NCBI GenBank assembly: GCA_964019135.1
Contig: OZ025248.1
Span: 44,013,670-44,077,669, forward strand
DNA from: Arenicola marina
Taxonomy: Eukaryota; Annelida; Polychaeta; Arenicolidae
Length of the DNA: 64,000 nt
Direction of reading: 5' to 3'
Part shown: piece by piece, positions 1-10,915 of the stretch
How the letters are laid out: the number at the start of each line of letters is the position of its first letter
Position numbering within the stretch: position 1 is the stretch's first letter
The notes under the pieces: generated by a model
Told to the model about the DNA's origin: nothing
Databases searched by the model: none
The model's input: the letters and a program-made list of their open reading frames with translations, nothing else
Program-made: the position numbers and the translations under genes

Positions 1-1117
1 TCAAAGTAGGACTCTTTAATTAGGACTTTAATTTCAAAATCTTTAATGTTTACAGTTACCTAGCATGTTCTGAACACACAATCGGTTCGTTAATGGCTTT
101 CTCCAGCATCAGACAGACGGTACCCACCATAACCAGCTCAGTTAGTGCCGCCCTGCCGCTTCACAGTTAACTGATGTATAGTGTTTTCATGCATACCTTT
201 GCACAGATACGCCATCTTTGAAAAAGCGTATCTGGCGCATAAAGGACTTTGAATTGTTTTGGTATTAACTTTAGTTTTATACGGAGATAAATACAATACT
301 TGCAAGTTAATGGCATATGATATAAAAATAAAATTAACGATTTTCTATGAGTGAAATCTAGAAAATATAACGTTCCGTTTAACAGATGACAATATCGGAT
401 GTCTAATTGGTTACATATGTTGCAATATAACATTGCACAAGACCAAAATAATAGCCCAAATACATTGCAGATGCAGTAGCTCCCCGTGGTAGTATACCTA
501 GAGCTACATACTGATTTCTGATGAGGTAATCGAATTGTAACGACGCGATGTGAAGCTAGACACCATGTGGTACGTGCGTCTGCAGCCAGTATCCCCAATA
601 GTTTAAACTATGCACCAGCTGCTGGAATGCATTGATCGGCAACAGTAGGAATATTAAACATGCTGCATGGCGAATGACTCACTGAAATGTAGCAACAGCT
701 GTTGATGCCGCTGTTGCTGAGAGCGGCGGGGCCTTGCGACTGTGCTATTTCACGGTTGGAGATCAATTTACTCCATTGGTATATCGAAATAAATATACAT
801 GCACATCAAGTTGAACTCGTCATACGGACAGCTGGCGATATTACCCACACAGATCGGTTATCGGTACTGTTGGTACCCGGAACCCTAATACTGAGCATCG
901 CAAGAGTGAAACGGATACACATCATCTGATCACACCACCACCGTTCAAACCACGCGAACATTACAGATCACTGCACATTTGGGTTTCTGACGGTGGCCTA
1001 CATATCTGATTGCATCTCAAGGAAAAGCTGCTTCATCAAGTGAAGTAAAAATCACAAATAGCTGACGAAAATATCAAGTCAAGGAATATTAATAAGTGAA
1101 TTTAACAAACCACGGGA
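1..1117. other. intergenic, upstream of PLAC8 gene
   Basis: I see no recognisable gene here. The longest open frame on the minus strand (167-598) has no domain, no biased composition and no homologue I know, so I do not call it. The right part is the presumed promoter-proximal DNA of the PLAC8-type gene. Confidence 0.6.
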
Positions 1118-1125
1118 TATAAATA
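1118..1125 (+). promoter_or_regulatory. TATA-box candidate of PLAC8-type gene
   Basis: TATAAATA lies about 90 bp before the ATG at 1209. A start site about 30 bp downstream (near 1150) would leave a short 5' leader. This is motif and spacing only; no transcript evidence is available. Confidence 0.4.
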
Positions 1126-1208
1126 TATAGCCTATTACCTCGATCATTACAACGCTTCGGAAAGAATATAAGTTATTAAACTGCTACCACATTCAGTCTG
1201 ATTTAACC

Positions 1209-1592
1209 ATGTCCGACGAAACGCACGGGACCGGGGAGAAGCCGGGACCGGTACAAGGAGAGGAATTGTGGACATTCGACTTCTTCGGCTGTCTTGGGGA
1301 TTGGCGTGCTTGCTTGGCAACATTCTGCGTGCCTTGCTACACGATCGCCCGGAACGCCGCTCACTTCGGCGAGGAGCCGCTTCACATTGGCGGGCTGTAC
1401 TGCCTGGGCATCGGCCTCCCGTTCGGCCCAATGCTGCGCTGGCGTCTGCGGCAAGCCAAGAACATCCGAGGGTCCATGTTATCTGACGTCCTGTCGCACG
1501 TACTCTGTCCGTGCTGCGCCATGATCCAGGAAAACCGGGAAATATACGGCATGGAAGGCTCCCACATCATCGACAAGGTGCCCCTTAAGTGA
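1209..1592 (+). CDS. PLAC8 family cysteine-rich protein
   Basis: A 127-residue protein of the PLAC8 (placenta-specific 8 / onzin / cornifelin) family, cysteine-rich and often membrane-associated; vertebrate members act in cell differentiation and autophagy, plant relatives in cell number and metal transport. Visible hallmarks are the N-terminal WTFDFFGCLGD segment, a CLATFCVPC cluster (about residues 33-41), a hydrophobic GLYCLGIGLPFGP stretch (about 62-74), an RxxIRG motif, and the C-terminal CPCCAMIQENREI signature. Length is normal for the family and the frame runs from ATG to TGA without interruption. The gene is intronless here, whereas vertebrate family members are usually split, so an ancient retrocopy or intron loss is possible. 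TATAAATA lies 90 bp upstream and AATAAA at 1851-1856. Its exact role in this animal cannot be told from sequence. Confidence 0.88.
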   Translation: MSDETHGTGEKPGPVQGEELWTFDFFGCLGDWRACLATFCVPCYTIARNAAHFGEEPLHIGGLYCLGIGLPFGPMLRWRLRQAKNIRGSMLSDVLSHVLCPCCAMIQENREIYGMEGSHIIDKVPLK

Positions 1593-1850
1593 ATAAGCCT
1601 GACTGACTGACATCCATGTAATGCGACCGAGTCGTCAGATATGAAACTGTGAAATTGAAGCTCACGAAACGTTAAATCGTATGGAACTTTAATTAGGTGT
1701 TACTATATATAGCTGTGACTGCGGACGACCTAATATTGCAATGGTTAATCTAAGTCAGTTAGAAGCGAGAAGCATCAATGTTAAAATGACCACATATAAC
1801 TAGCTTAATTCTGCTTTTTATTTTGTTAACGGGTTGTTTGGTTTATTCCC

Positions 1851-1856
1851 AATAAA
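1851..1856 (+). terminator. polyadenylation signal of PLAC8-type gene
   Basis: AATAAA lies 259 bp after the stop codon and is followed by a GT-rich stretch (GGTTGTAAGTTTTC). It is the first canonical signal downstream of the coding region. Confidence 0.5.
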
Positions 1857-2726
1857 GGTTGTAAGTTTTCTACAATGGATGTGCATGCATTTGATATAGA
1901 TGTACTGTATACGCATAAATAGGCCTACGCAATAAGTATTTAGTATCGTTGTGATTGATATATGTATTATAATTATGCATTGGTTAATTATTAATTCATA
2001 TTTACAATTCGAAACGATGAAGATTAAAGATGTTCATATGACAAATTTACCACTGAGAAAAAGGTTTAACACGTTTAAATTGAAGTGATGTCTTTAAAAG
2101 ATCTTACTTATTGCATAAATACGACGTCATGATTTCACATCTTCCACCCGCCATACCCAAATGGTCACGTGCCAGATCGTTTGCCTAATAACGATCGCAA
2201 CATGTAAACGGGCGTCTCTTGCAGGACGAGATGAAAATCGCTCAAGGTCATTGCCCTTTAAATTCAACCTGCTGAGACATCCATATCTAGTGGAGTTAAA
2301 ACAATGAGACTATTTTGTCGAATTTAGTTCCACTAAAAGATTTCATAGGTGATTAGGTACTAATTACAAAGAAGCCTGAGTGCATTCGCCAACGTAGTCT
2401 TTAACAGTGGTGTAAAAAGGCATTAGTTCTGCTCATGATGAGCTGCGCATATTTTTTACGTTAGGACCCCTCAACTGTAGTTAGTACCAATTGCACTACG
2501 TGAGTAATAAGTGAGCTTGAAGTAAATGCGCCTATATGGTCATATTTATACATACAAGCATTGCTAATAGTAGACCGGGGGGCGGGGAATGGCTCGCCGT
2601 TTTTGTTTTGGTGCCAAATCCAATGGCGCCATCTAGCGGAGCTACGAGGAAGGCTGTCTGCGTTGGAGCTGTTGCTGGTCGGTATTGATCGAGTGGATCG
2701 CGTCCATGCAATACTGCACGCATAGC
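1857..2726. other. intergenic, nothing recognised
   Basis: AT-rich single-copy-looking DNA with no open frame of note and no RNA gene that I can see. Confidence 0.5.
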
Positions 2727-3028
2727 GCGGCAACGCTCTTGGGCAAAATATTTCCACTCGGTTACTGTCCACTATGCTACCAAATCAGAACAGAGTGGAC
2801 GTCCATGGTAACAGAGTGGACGTCCATGGTAACAGAGTGGACGTCCATGGTAACAGAGTGGACGTCCATGGCAACAGAGTGGACGTCATAGTAACAGAGT
2901 GGACGTCCGTGGTAACAGAGTGGACGTCCATGGTAACAGAGTGGACGTCCATGGCAACAGAGTGGACGTCCATGGTAACAGAGTGGACAGTAACCGAGTG
3001 GAGACATTCTGCCCAAAAGCGTTCCCGC
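2727..3028. mobile_element. MITE-like TIR element with minisatellite interior
   Basis: Inverted termini of about 47 bp (2727-2773 and 2982-3028) read GCGGCAACGCTCTTGGGC on the left and, reverse-complemented, GCGGGAACGCTTTTGGGC on the right, both continuing into a shared CCACTCGGTTACTGTCCACT. Between them is an array of about 9.5 units of 21 bp with core GAGTGGACGTCCATGG. The unit core resembles the inner end of the TIR (GAGTGGACAGTAACC), so the array may have grown out of the terminus. I see no clear target-site duplication and no coding capacity. Superfamily is unknown. Confidence 0.75.
2791..2990. repeat. 21-bp minisatellite (GAGTGGACGTCCATGG core)
   Basis: About 9.5 near-identical tandem units of 20-21 bp, each carrying the palindrome GGACGTCC. 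Differences between units are single bases (GGTAA/GGCAA, CCATGG/CCGTGG) plus one unit that is one base shorter. The repeat keeps long frames open on both strands, none of which is a gene. Confidence 0.95.
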
Positions 3029-3580
3029 GTTATTTTCCTCCATCTATGAATTAAATAATTAGGGCTATAACGTTCATGATAGTACCGCTGATGTCCAACC
3101 TACAACAGGTCCCTCATAATATAAAAATATTTTCTAACGAGATATCCTGACATCAAAATGTTAAAGTACGTTGGGGCATGATATGTCCCTTAATTATAGA
3201 AATGCTCTTAAACTAATATTCTTCTATTCAACACGTACATCGTCAGACGCGCGGCAACCCAAATCGACTATCTGCTGTATATTCGCTGCATGGGTATCTA
3301 TGTTATGAAGGTCTGGACAGCGGAGCCTTCAGGCTTCTTTACTCGCTAGATGGAGCTCCTGTCGTAGGCTTATGCCCATAGCAACAGGCAGGTATCACAG
3401 CTACGCAACAAAACCCGGGAGCAAACGCAATGGGCCCTGGAGAAACAGCGTCATATGCCTCATGTATTTCCATTGGGCATACATTTATTCATTTTCTTAG
3501 TACAACATGTAAGAGATAAAACACAACACACCTGGGGCGCCACTGTATGCTGCGCCGGACACTGTCACCCTGTGGCCCAG
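3029..3580. other. intergenic, nothing recognised
   Basis: Short spacer between two TIR elements. No gene, RNA or repeat is recognised in it. Confidence 0.5.
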
Positions 3581-3602
3581 TAAAGCCTAGCTCACACTGT
3601 GC

Positions 3603-3990
3603 CGGTGTTGGCTACGGTTTACCCCGGTCCTCCCCGGTCCTTCCCGGTCTATATACCGGGACAAACCGGGGCCATCGCGCAACATTTTGGCGCGAAAACA
3701 GTAGGCCACGGTGTTACTACGGTGCTGGTACGGTATGTCACGGTATATCAAGGTGTCACCACGGTGGATACCGGTACTACTACGGTTTTACTAAGGATTG
3801 ACTACGGATCATCACGGTAGACCAAGGTTCATCCAGATATCACTAAGGTATCACCACGGTTTTTCAAGGTGTGACTACGGTTTGTCCCGGTTTACCAAGG
3901 TTATGCTACGGTCCACCAAGGTGGTACTACGGTCGTGCCCGGTCGTGCCACGGTTTCACTACGGTCTCACTACGGTGACGCTACGGTAAC
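3603..3990. repeat. CGGT-core subterminal array, left
   Basis: About 35 degenerate units of 10-11 bp of the type CTACGGTNNNA, with variants CACGGT, CCCGGT and CAAGGT. The same motif in opposite orientation fills the other subterminal region of the Harbinger element, so the two arrays can pair. Confidence 0.85.
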
Positions 3991-4430
3991 CGTGTCAGGG
4001 CGTTGCCTCATGGTTGTCAACAGGCACTGGAACCTGTGTGCTAGGATGCCGAAAGCGTTCTTAAAGTTGCATGTCGAATTCTTTCCCGCCAAAACTAAGC
4101 CCAGGCAAAATTTATATCAAAATTTGCAGAAAACTCGATTGTTTCATTCTATAAATTCAGAAACCTGATAAACATCGCCGTTTCGGCTGTGGTGTGGCAA
4201 ACGTGTCTATCCCGGGACACCACAGAACTCGGTCGCGGCACTGCTACTTATACCAAAGCATCGCGAAGCACACAAACTGATGACGTTTACCACTAAAATT
4301 AAAACTTGTGGTAAATTAATATCACGGACAAGGCTAAGAGACACTACTTGGCAGTCTGGTATGGGTGGAGTATAGATAAAAGAAGTCTTGAATGATTCAA
4401 GGACTGATTCTTATATTTATGTTGACCCCA

Positions 4431-5389
4431 TTAATTTTGGCGGGAAAGAGCTCCACATGCAACTTTAACTATCCTTAGAGCCCTGGACAGCCAATAATTG
4501 AAGATCCTCTCATCATCAGTGAGTTTCCTTTTGGATAACGGTTTTCTAAGCCAGGTCCTCAGGCGAAAGGCGTCATCAGCAGCTATGAAGTAGGGTATGT
4601 CCTTGTCATCACCAGGCAGTGCATTGGGAGGGGGGAGTCCTATGGTTCCTTCCTCAATGGCCTCTTTAATGTCAGAGTTGTTAATACCTGGGCATCTCTG
4701 GAAGATCCATTGGCACCAACGTCCAGCCAGGTGAATTTGTAGTCTGATGATCGCATGGAAGCCCTTGTAGCTGTAGTAGATTGATCCCCCTTTGTTTGGA
4801 CACGTAATGGCTATGTGTTTGCCATCCAGAGCACCTATACATTTACGGAAGTGCCATTTCTGCCCGAATTTCTCAGCTATAGTCCATTCTTGTGGGGTGG
4901 TTGGACATTCTATTCCATCCTATTCTGAACTTCTTCAGCATATTCAGCTATAAAGGCTTCGCACACTTCACGAATTAACAGCGAAATGGTGTGGTCAGGT
5001 ACCCGGAAGCCATACATGCGTGAGTGGTAATGATCCCCTGTGGCTAGGTACCTCAGATTTATGGCCAACTTCAACCCAGGTTCCAGAGCCTTGCGAGACC
5101 ATGTGTCTTGCTTCGAGATTCTGTTCTCCAGTCGCAGGAGTAGTTGTTTAAACATTTCTGGATTCACACGTAGGAAGTTCTTAAAGGCTCTTCCATCTTC
5201 AACACGCAATTCTTTCATCAGACGTGTGTACTGCCCTAGTGTCACTCGCCTCTCGGCCCAAGGTCTCACCCACACAGTTCTCTGTTTTCGGGCCCTCTTT
5301 GTTTTCATTCTTCTATTTTGCTGAATAACTTGGAGCATCGCCATGTTGTTTGTAGCCTGCTGTCTGTTCAACTGCAGTTGCCAGTTCAT
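4431..5389 (-). pseudogene. HARBI1-like DDE transposase, damaged
   Basis: PIF/Harbinger transposase, the nuclease that would cut and join the element's ends. The N-terminal frame (5389-4910, 159 residues) starts MNWQLQLNRQQ and holds the conserved helical region ending FRVPDHTISLLIREVCEAF. It stops at 4910-4912. The family sequence resumes in another frame at about 4907 with CPTTPQEWTIAEKF and runs 158 codons to a stop at 4431-4433. It holds the first catalytic Asp in GALDGKHIAI and the second region in YFIAADDAFRL. Where relatives have RRVVENAFGIL, this copy reads LRIVKVACGAL, so the third acidic residue is missing, and the protein ends early. Thus at least one frame break plus loss of a catalytic residue: not active as it stands. 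A roughly 40-bp inverted copy of the 3' end (TTAAAGTTGCATGT...TTTCCCGCCAAAA) lies at about 4057-4100. Confidence 0.85.
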
Positions 5390-5534
5390 CAGTTAAAGTC
5401 TGTTCCAGTAGTTGTTGACGACAAGATCTAGCATGCGTCTCCTTCAATGGGTTAAAAAACCAAGTGATTTGAAACCAATGTTATCCCACTTTTATACTAC
5501 CATAGTGCTGCCGCGATTCCTCGTGGCCCCAGAA

Positions 5535-5835
5535 CGCCACGGTCATCCCCGGTTGCCTACGGATGGCCCCGGTAGCTTGCACGGTGGTACTACGGTGAAG
5601 CCCGGTTGTACTACGGTGGCACTAAGGTTTCAAAAGGTTTGAAAATACCGGGGTTCGGTCCCGGTTCATGCCGGTAGTTTTGAACAGTTCAAAACCACCG
5701 GGGCGACCTACGGTTCACCACGGTACACCCCGGATCACCCCGGATTGACTACGGACTCGCTACGGTGGCACAGGGTTGTCCAAGGTTGTCCCCGGTTTTC
5801 AGAACCGGGGTAAACCGGGACCATGAACCGGCACA
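5535..5835. repeat. CGGT-core subterminal array, right
   Basis: Counterpart of the left array within the Harbinger element, with the same 10-11 bp CGGT units (CTACGGT, CCCCGGT, CAAGGTT) and reading into the right TIR at 5827-5849. Confidence 0.8.
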
Positions 5836-5852
5836 GTGTGAGCCACCCTTAA

Positions 5853-7964
5853 GTGGCGAGGTCGGCTATTGTCGAGTGTGCCTGCTCAAGCTGCCGGTGT
5901 ATGTTTCAACGCCCACCTGGGCACATGTCCGTGCATGTTTGTGCGGGAGAACCATCCCATATATTTCTTTGTAAAGTGTAGGAGATTACTCTCGGAGAGA
6001 TGGTTTCTTTCTATCTTTCCGACTCCTTTCCATTGCGATCCACTGGTTAAATCTTCCTATCAAAGAAATTGAACTAGGCAGGAGCCAAGTATTAATATTT
6101 ACCCAGCGTTCTTCTCGGACCTCTAGTAATGTGGCGTTTCGGCTTATGAGATGAGCTCTAGGAGCCAAGCAAGTCATCTGGGTGGTCCGTGTATATACTG
6201 TCCAATCGTTTTTTGTTTTTAAAATGATCAAAAGAAAAACTAAAAAACGAACCAACAACCGTTTTTCATTTTTCGTTTGGCGACATAGAAAATAAAAATT
6301 GATAACAGAAACCGTTTGTCGTTTTCCAAACAAAAAACGAAAAACGGTTATGCATAACGCAACCGTTTTTTTTGTCGCGGTTTACACGCAATGCATCATT
6401 CGGGTTGCGTACGGTATTCGCCAGGTGGCAACCCCACTCAGGGCCCCAAGTTCAAGGTAAAGGGGGAAAACACTAGGTGCATGTCTTTGGTAGCCCGGGT
6501 GTATCCCCAATGTAAACCGAACATGCATTACATAAGTATACCTCCCGACACTTCTTTCACCCAGGTCGGACGCGCGCATTCATTAGGCATACCGATTTTT
6601 AACCGTTCCAAACAGAACTGGCATTCGAGAGAATATGACGGCTGATTGAAAAGTGATGGACAAGGCTGGTTCAGTTTCTCCAAAATGCACCGGTATGAAC
6701 ATTTCATTGGCATACGGCGAAGCCCTATCGCCAGGCCCGCAAGAGGTTGAGTATACCGGATGGTATACCCGTCATGTCCCAAAGAAATGCACCCATTGTT
6801 TTGCGCCACGGCGCGCCATGCTAACCGCGCTGCTAACAGGGCGGTGGCGACCTTTAATCGGTTATAATATGCATTATATATACATACCCACATAACATTT
6901 AGTGATAGTTTGTGACCTGTCTCTGTCTTTGGTTAAATAAGGGCACATAAATCTGAATAAAACAATCAGGTAGGCCAAAGACTAACTAAACCGACGATAT
7001 AGGCCTACCGTTATTGCCATGGTGAAATGAAAAGCCCAATATATATATTATACTGTCTCTCTATGTATACGAGAAAGCATGGCGCAGCCCAGACGAACAC
7101 TGAGTACTTTGTTGAAAAACGAAACTGAAACTGAAACCTGTGGGTCTTCGCGGTCACCGAAACCACTTTAGACCAAATGAATGCAGACAACTTTTACAGA
7201 AAGATTGTCCATGGACTCTTCTGAATCGGCCAAGTTCACAGGTCCGATCAATTGCGTCAATGGGAAGGACGGTGGGCAGCGACCCCATATGGCGAGTGAG
7301 GCTTTGAGGAGTCTTTACCCCCCAAAATGCGCTCGGAAGGGGTAGTTTTTCGCGGCAACGCGCTCTATGAATGCACATTATTATTTCAACCATGCAGTAA
7401 CAAAAATCCTTTGCACATATCTTTGCACATATCCCCCCCCCCCCTCCCTCTTTATTTGTGGTCAATGAAGTATGCTAAAATAAATTTTTCTATTTTCCTC
7501 TGAACAGTCCTCTCTCGGCTTTGTGGCATTTCAGTTGTTACTAACGTCCGTTTTCGGGTGCCACAGGCAACGGCGGTATCATCGCCATCTCCCGCCTATA
7601 GCAACGCCCCTTCAACCAGAAGTGGCCTGCCGGGCCACCATGGCGTGTAATATTATTAATAGACATTCATTTGGTTGCGGCTGATGGATATGTTTAATTC
7701 GCCACCATTTAATTCTCGGGTGGTTCCGTCGTTGACACGTGTTATATGTGCGCGTATGCATTGTAATCGTATAGGAGTTCCGTGAATAAACATTCATATG
7801 TTGTTCTCCATTCAGAAGGTGTAGTCTCTTGTTTAAAATGAGACTACAATAGAGGTCGAAATTTATGTGCAATTATAGTATGCATTCTACATTCTACAAA
7901 TGCATGGAGTAACGAGTTTTGCCTTTGGTTCATCTGGCAGGCACGGTGGGAAACTGCTTCCACC
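5853..7964. other. intergenic with one dispersed repeat
   Basis: No gene recognised. It contains the AAACGAAAAACG-rich dispersed repeat (6181-6345) and a C-run at about 7434-7444. The open frames at 6391-6895 overlap on both strands and show no domain. Confidence 0.5.
6181..6345 (+). repeat. dispersed repeat, AAACGAAAAACG-rich
   Basis: Begins GGTCCGTGTATATACTGTCC and is built from several AACGAAAAACG / CGTTTTTCGTTT motifs in both orientations, so it can fold. A second copy lies inverted at 26325-26455. Probably a small non-autonomous element; the ends are not defined. Confidence 0.65.
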
Positions 7965-8170
7965 GGGCTGTACAGTCAATGCGGAATCTGATCGAGACCT
8001 CACGAGACAGGGATATATAGCATCAACGGCCTGTAAGTGCTGCCTACCTTCCGGTTGTTTGCCTTCACTCGCTTCACACACAAAATCGGCTAAAGCTGTC
8101 CTTGGATGCACAGCCAACCACTGAAGTCCTGTGCATATCAGAATTATAACCATCCGAGTAGGTTTATATA
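7965..8170 (+). mobile_element. GGGCTGTACAG-ended element, left part
   Basis: Left end starts GGGCTGTACAGTC and matches the left 200 bp of the complete copy at 16671, including GCATCAACGGCCTGTA and GGTTGTTTGCCTTCACTCGC. The match stops near 8170. Sequence corresponding to the next part of the family resumes at about 10776, so this copy appears split by a 2.6-kb stretch that contains another element. Confidence 0.7.
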
Positions 8171-8389
8171 ATATGGATAGGTGCTACCTAAAAAATGCGA
8201 GCGTATATTTATTAATTCACCTATTCCGTGGGTCTAGATTAATATTCAAACTCACACTTCGACTTGCCTGGTGTGCACAAGATTTCATGTGAGTCGATCA
8301 TATGGGTAGTAGGCAAAGAATGTCCGGGTCATAGGATTTACTCAATACTCAATAAAAATAATCATAATAAAAACAAAGACAATAGTAGG

Positions 8390-9905
8390 TACGGAATCCC
8401 AGGAGGCTCACACATTTTTTAGATTAAATGTGAAAAAGTTTTAAGTAAAATTGAATATATATAATTTGGTGAAAATCAAAATGAATTTTAAAAAAAAGTA
8501 AAATTGAAATTGAAAATTCTTCTGAAATCAATTTTCGCGACATCCCGCCAAAGTGAAAATGAAAATGAAATTTCAAAGTACTTTAAAAGTAAGTCTCGCG
8601 AGATCTCGCAATACTCTCGTGTTGCCAATGTCAAGGTCGACATGCATGCAGTGCTTGGTCCGCCTTGGATGTATAAAACATTGTCGCTCTTAGATGTGTC
8701 AACGCTATCGCATGTGTCAACACTACCGCTGGGTGCTTATAACCTTATTCCGCGCATAATATCGCTTTCGGGTGCTTATCCCGCATGGTGACCATGTCTG
8801 CGGCGGGCTACCTTGCTTGGTGCCAATAGTAATAATATTTCTCCCAACGCCTTATCGCCCGAACTGTCATCAAAGCAAACAAATCCCGTACTGTCTCGCG
8901 CCCACAACTTCCCATCAGTAGCAAGAGAACGAACTCTGCCCGGGGAACCTTGCCTATAATACGCTTCTCTTAACATCAGTCACAGCAGTATCCAATTTTA
9001 CAGTATAGTTAAGCGGACTACACGTCAATTCTATAGATCCAACCAGGACGTCAGGCAGATTTTATCCACTGAAGGTAGTAGTACTACGTTAAATAACGAA
9101 GAACGGACGGGAAACTTTTTAAACTCAAATCACCCCTTTTTTTTACTCAATCAATGTATGAGCTTGGGCCTTAGTTTTACTGGACTGATATTCGTTTATT
9201 AGCGTGCTTTAGCCGCAATTTGAGTATTCTGTACTGGATGCACAATAATGGCACAGAAAGTGTTTAAATATCATTAACATTTATGTCCCGTTATTCAGTA
9301 GCTCAGTTATTCAGTAGGGGAGGGGGAGGGGGGTAGGGGAGGGGGAGGGGTTTGCGTTGATACCGGGGGAACGGGGTGGGGGTGTTTAAAGAGGTGGAGG
9401 CATGCCCAGGTCGCAGGGGGATCACGATAAACGACAGCTGGGTGTTATTCACTAAGCCGAGGCGGCGTACCTTGACGGTGATGGGGGACTGAGACTGCTG
9501 GTTGCTTATACTGTTATAGGCAACTGTTATAAAAATCACCTCAGACTCCGTAAAAGTACCCATTGCCAACAACCAAACTACACCCAGCCTTGATGCTTCG
9601 ACCTTGACATTGGCAACACGAGAGTATCGCGAGATCTCGCGAGACTTTATCCAGGAAAAAGTAATTTTAAATTTCATTTTCATTTTCGCGGGATCTCGCG
9701 AATTGATTTCAGAAGAATCAATTTCAGTTTCACTTTTATTTGCAAATCCATTTTGATTTTTACATTGTAATTTTTACCCGTGGATTTCTTCTTTCATTTC
9801 TATTTGGATTTCAAAAAATAATGTATACTTTCAATTTCACTTGATAAATTATCTTGTTTTTTCAAATTTAATCTAACAAATGTGTGAGCCTCCTGGGATT
9901 CCGTA
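8390..9905. mobile_element. long-TIR element with 6-bp duplication
   Basis: A 1516-bp foldback-type element. The ends are TACGGAATCCCAGGAGGCTC and its reverse complement, flanked by the direct 6-bp repeat AGTAGG (8384-8389 and 9906-9911). The arms stay related for about 260 bp (8390-8650 and 9585-9905), sharing TCTCGCGAGATCTCGC and GTTGCCAATGTCAAGGTCGA, though with indels. No transposase frame is visible between the arms, so it is non-autonomous. Superfamily not assigned. Confidence 0.8.
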
Positions 9906-10775
9906 AGTAGGTCCATAGACTGACATGTTACAGCACAAAAATCCTAGCTAACGTGAAAAATATAGGGGGGCTTCCATGTCAATTGACCCTTGTTGCATGC
10001 CGTGGGAAATACCCCACTTTTTTCAAATATACTCGCCCCAAAAGACCCTCTTTTTTTACATGTACTTGCTCCAGAACACACACACCCTTTTCATCTGCCT
10101 GAAATCTGTCATTTTATTACTGAAATCACCCGAGAGCTATTTTGCAGCGAACCTGCAGCAGTGTCTCCCATTAGATTTCACGCGTTGAACGAGTCACGTA
10201 GTTTGTGTTTGCAGGCACAGCCCTGTTTATTGCGTAGAGTGAGAGATGGGTTTATCTCAGCACAAGTCTCCAAAATCCTGTGTGAGCCTTTAGGCGAACG
10301 TTAACATAAACCTTTTGTTTCGTAAATTGTAGCTATTAGTTCTATAGTTGGAGTTCAAATGATGTAGGTCTATAGCTATTAAGTTAAGTTGGTCTGTTGG
10401 AACTATATATGTAAATATTTCGCGCACTGACACATCGGTTACCACTGAGTGACAATAGATGACAGGTATACTGGGATGGGTTTTCCCGAAAGTGGTGTCA
10501 ACATTGGCCACTGACAATAGAGTGCGAGAAAAAGTCTTGGGTTTTTTTTTTGGGGGGGGGGGGAATTTTTCGTTGATATATTCATATATGTCTTACAGTA
10601 ATCGATCTTCGACGAAAGAAAAACCCACGCGTGCGTGCATAACATGCGATCTCTTCCGCTCTCCTTCATTGGAGGTCGACTTCCGGTGGATTTCACCAGC
10701 TCACAACAGTATGGGATTCAGATATAGATTTTCTTTTTATGTGTGTGTTATCTAAAGAGCTGGCTTGCGCTGGCT
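9906..10775. other. intergenic, nothing recognised
   Basis: Contains a short T/G homopolymer junction near 10543-10563 and no supported gene. Confidence 0.45.
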
Positions 10776-10915
10776 AATATTTGATCGGTCAGACAGTTGA
10801 TAAACCAGCATGTGCTTGTCTAATAAATGACTCAGTCATGCGATCTAATGTGCTGCACCGGGTTTTGCATGTCGTATGACGTATTATTACGACCTGATGG
10901 TCGTGTTAACTAGTA
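10776..10915 (+). mobile_element. GGGCTGTACAG-ended element, middle part
   Basis: Matches 16900-17015 of the complete copy (CAGTTGATAAACCAG, TGATGTGCTGC-type and TTGCATGTCGTATGACGTA blocks). Together with 7965-8170 it looks like one element interrupted by later insertions. The right terminus is not present here. Confidence 0.55.

Larger units (their letters stand above)
3584..5849 (-). mobile_element. PIF/Harbinger DNA transposon, complete ends
   Basis: A 2266-bp element bounded by 23-bp imperfect TIRs (20 of 23 positions agree; shared core GCTCACACTGTGCCGGT) and by the 3-bp direct repeat TAA at 3581-3583 and 5850-5852, as expected of PIF/Harbinger insertion into TWA-type targets. It encodes a HARBI1-like transposase on the minus strand. 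I do not see the second, Myb/SANT-like protein that autonomous members carry. Both subterminal regions (about 3603-3990 and 5535-5835) are degenerate 10-11 bp tandem arrays with a CGGT core, in opposite orientation, which probably form multiple transposase-binding or foldback sites. Confidence 0.88.

Noticed and set aside
167-598. 143-residue minus-strand frame
   Set aside because: No domain, unusual composition for a protein and no supporting splice or polyadenylation signals.
2685-3049. Overlapping frames of 62-91 residues on both strands with repeated TEWTSMV/MDVHSV peptides
   Set aside because: They are translations of the 21-bp minisatellite, whose period is a multiple of three, so stops are absent by construction.
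2774-3989. The minisatellites as CRISPR arrays
   Set aside because: Units are contiguous without unique spacers and the genome is eukaryotic.
4910-5389. HARBI1-like frame as a domesticated host gene
   Set aside because: It sits between intact TIRs and TAA duplications with a broken frame, so it is the element's own decayed transposase.
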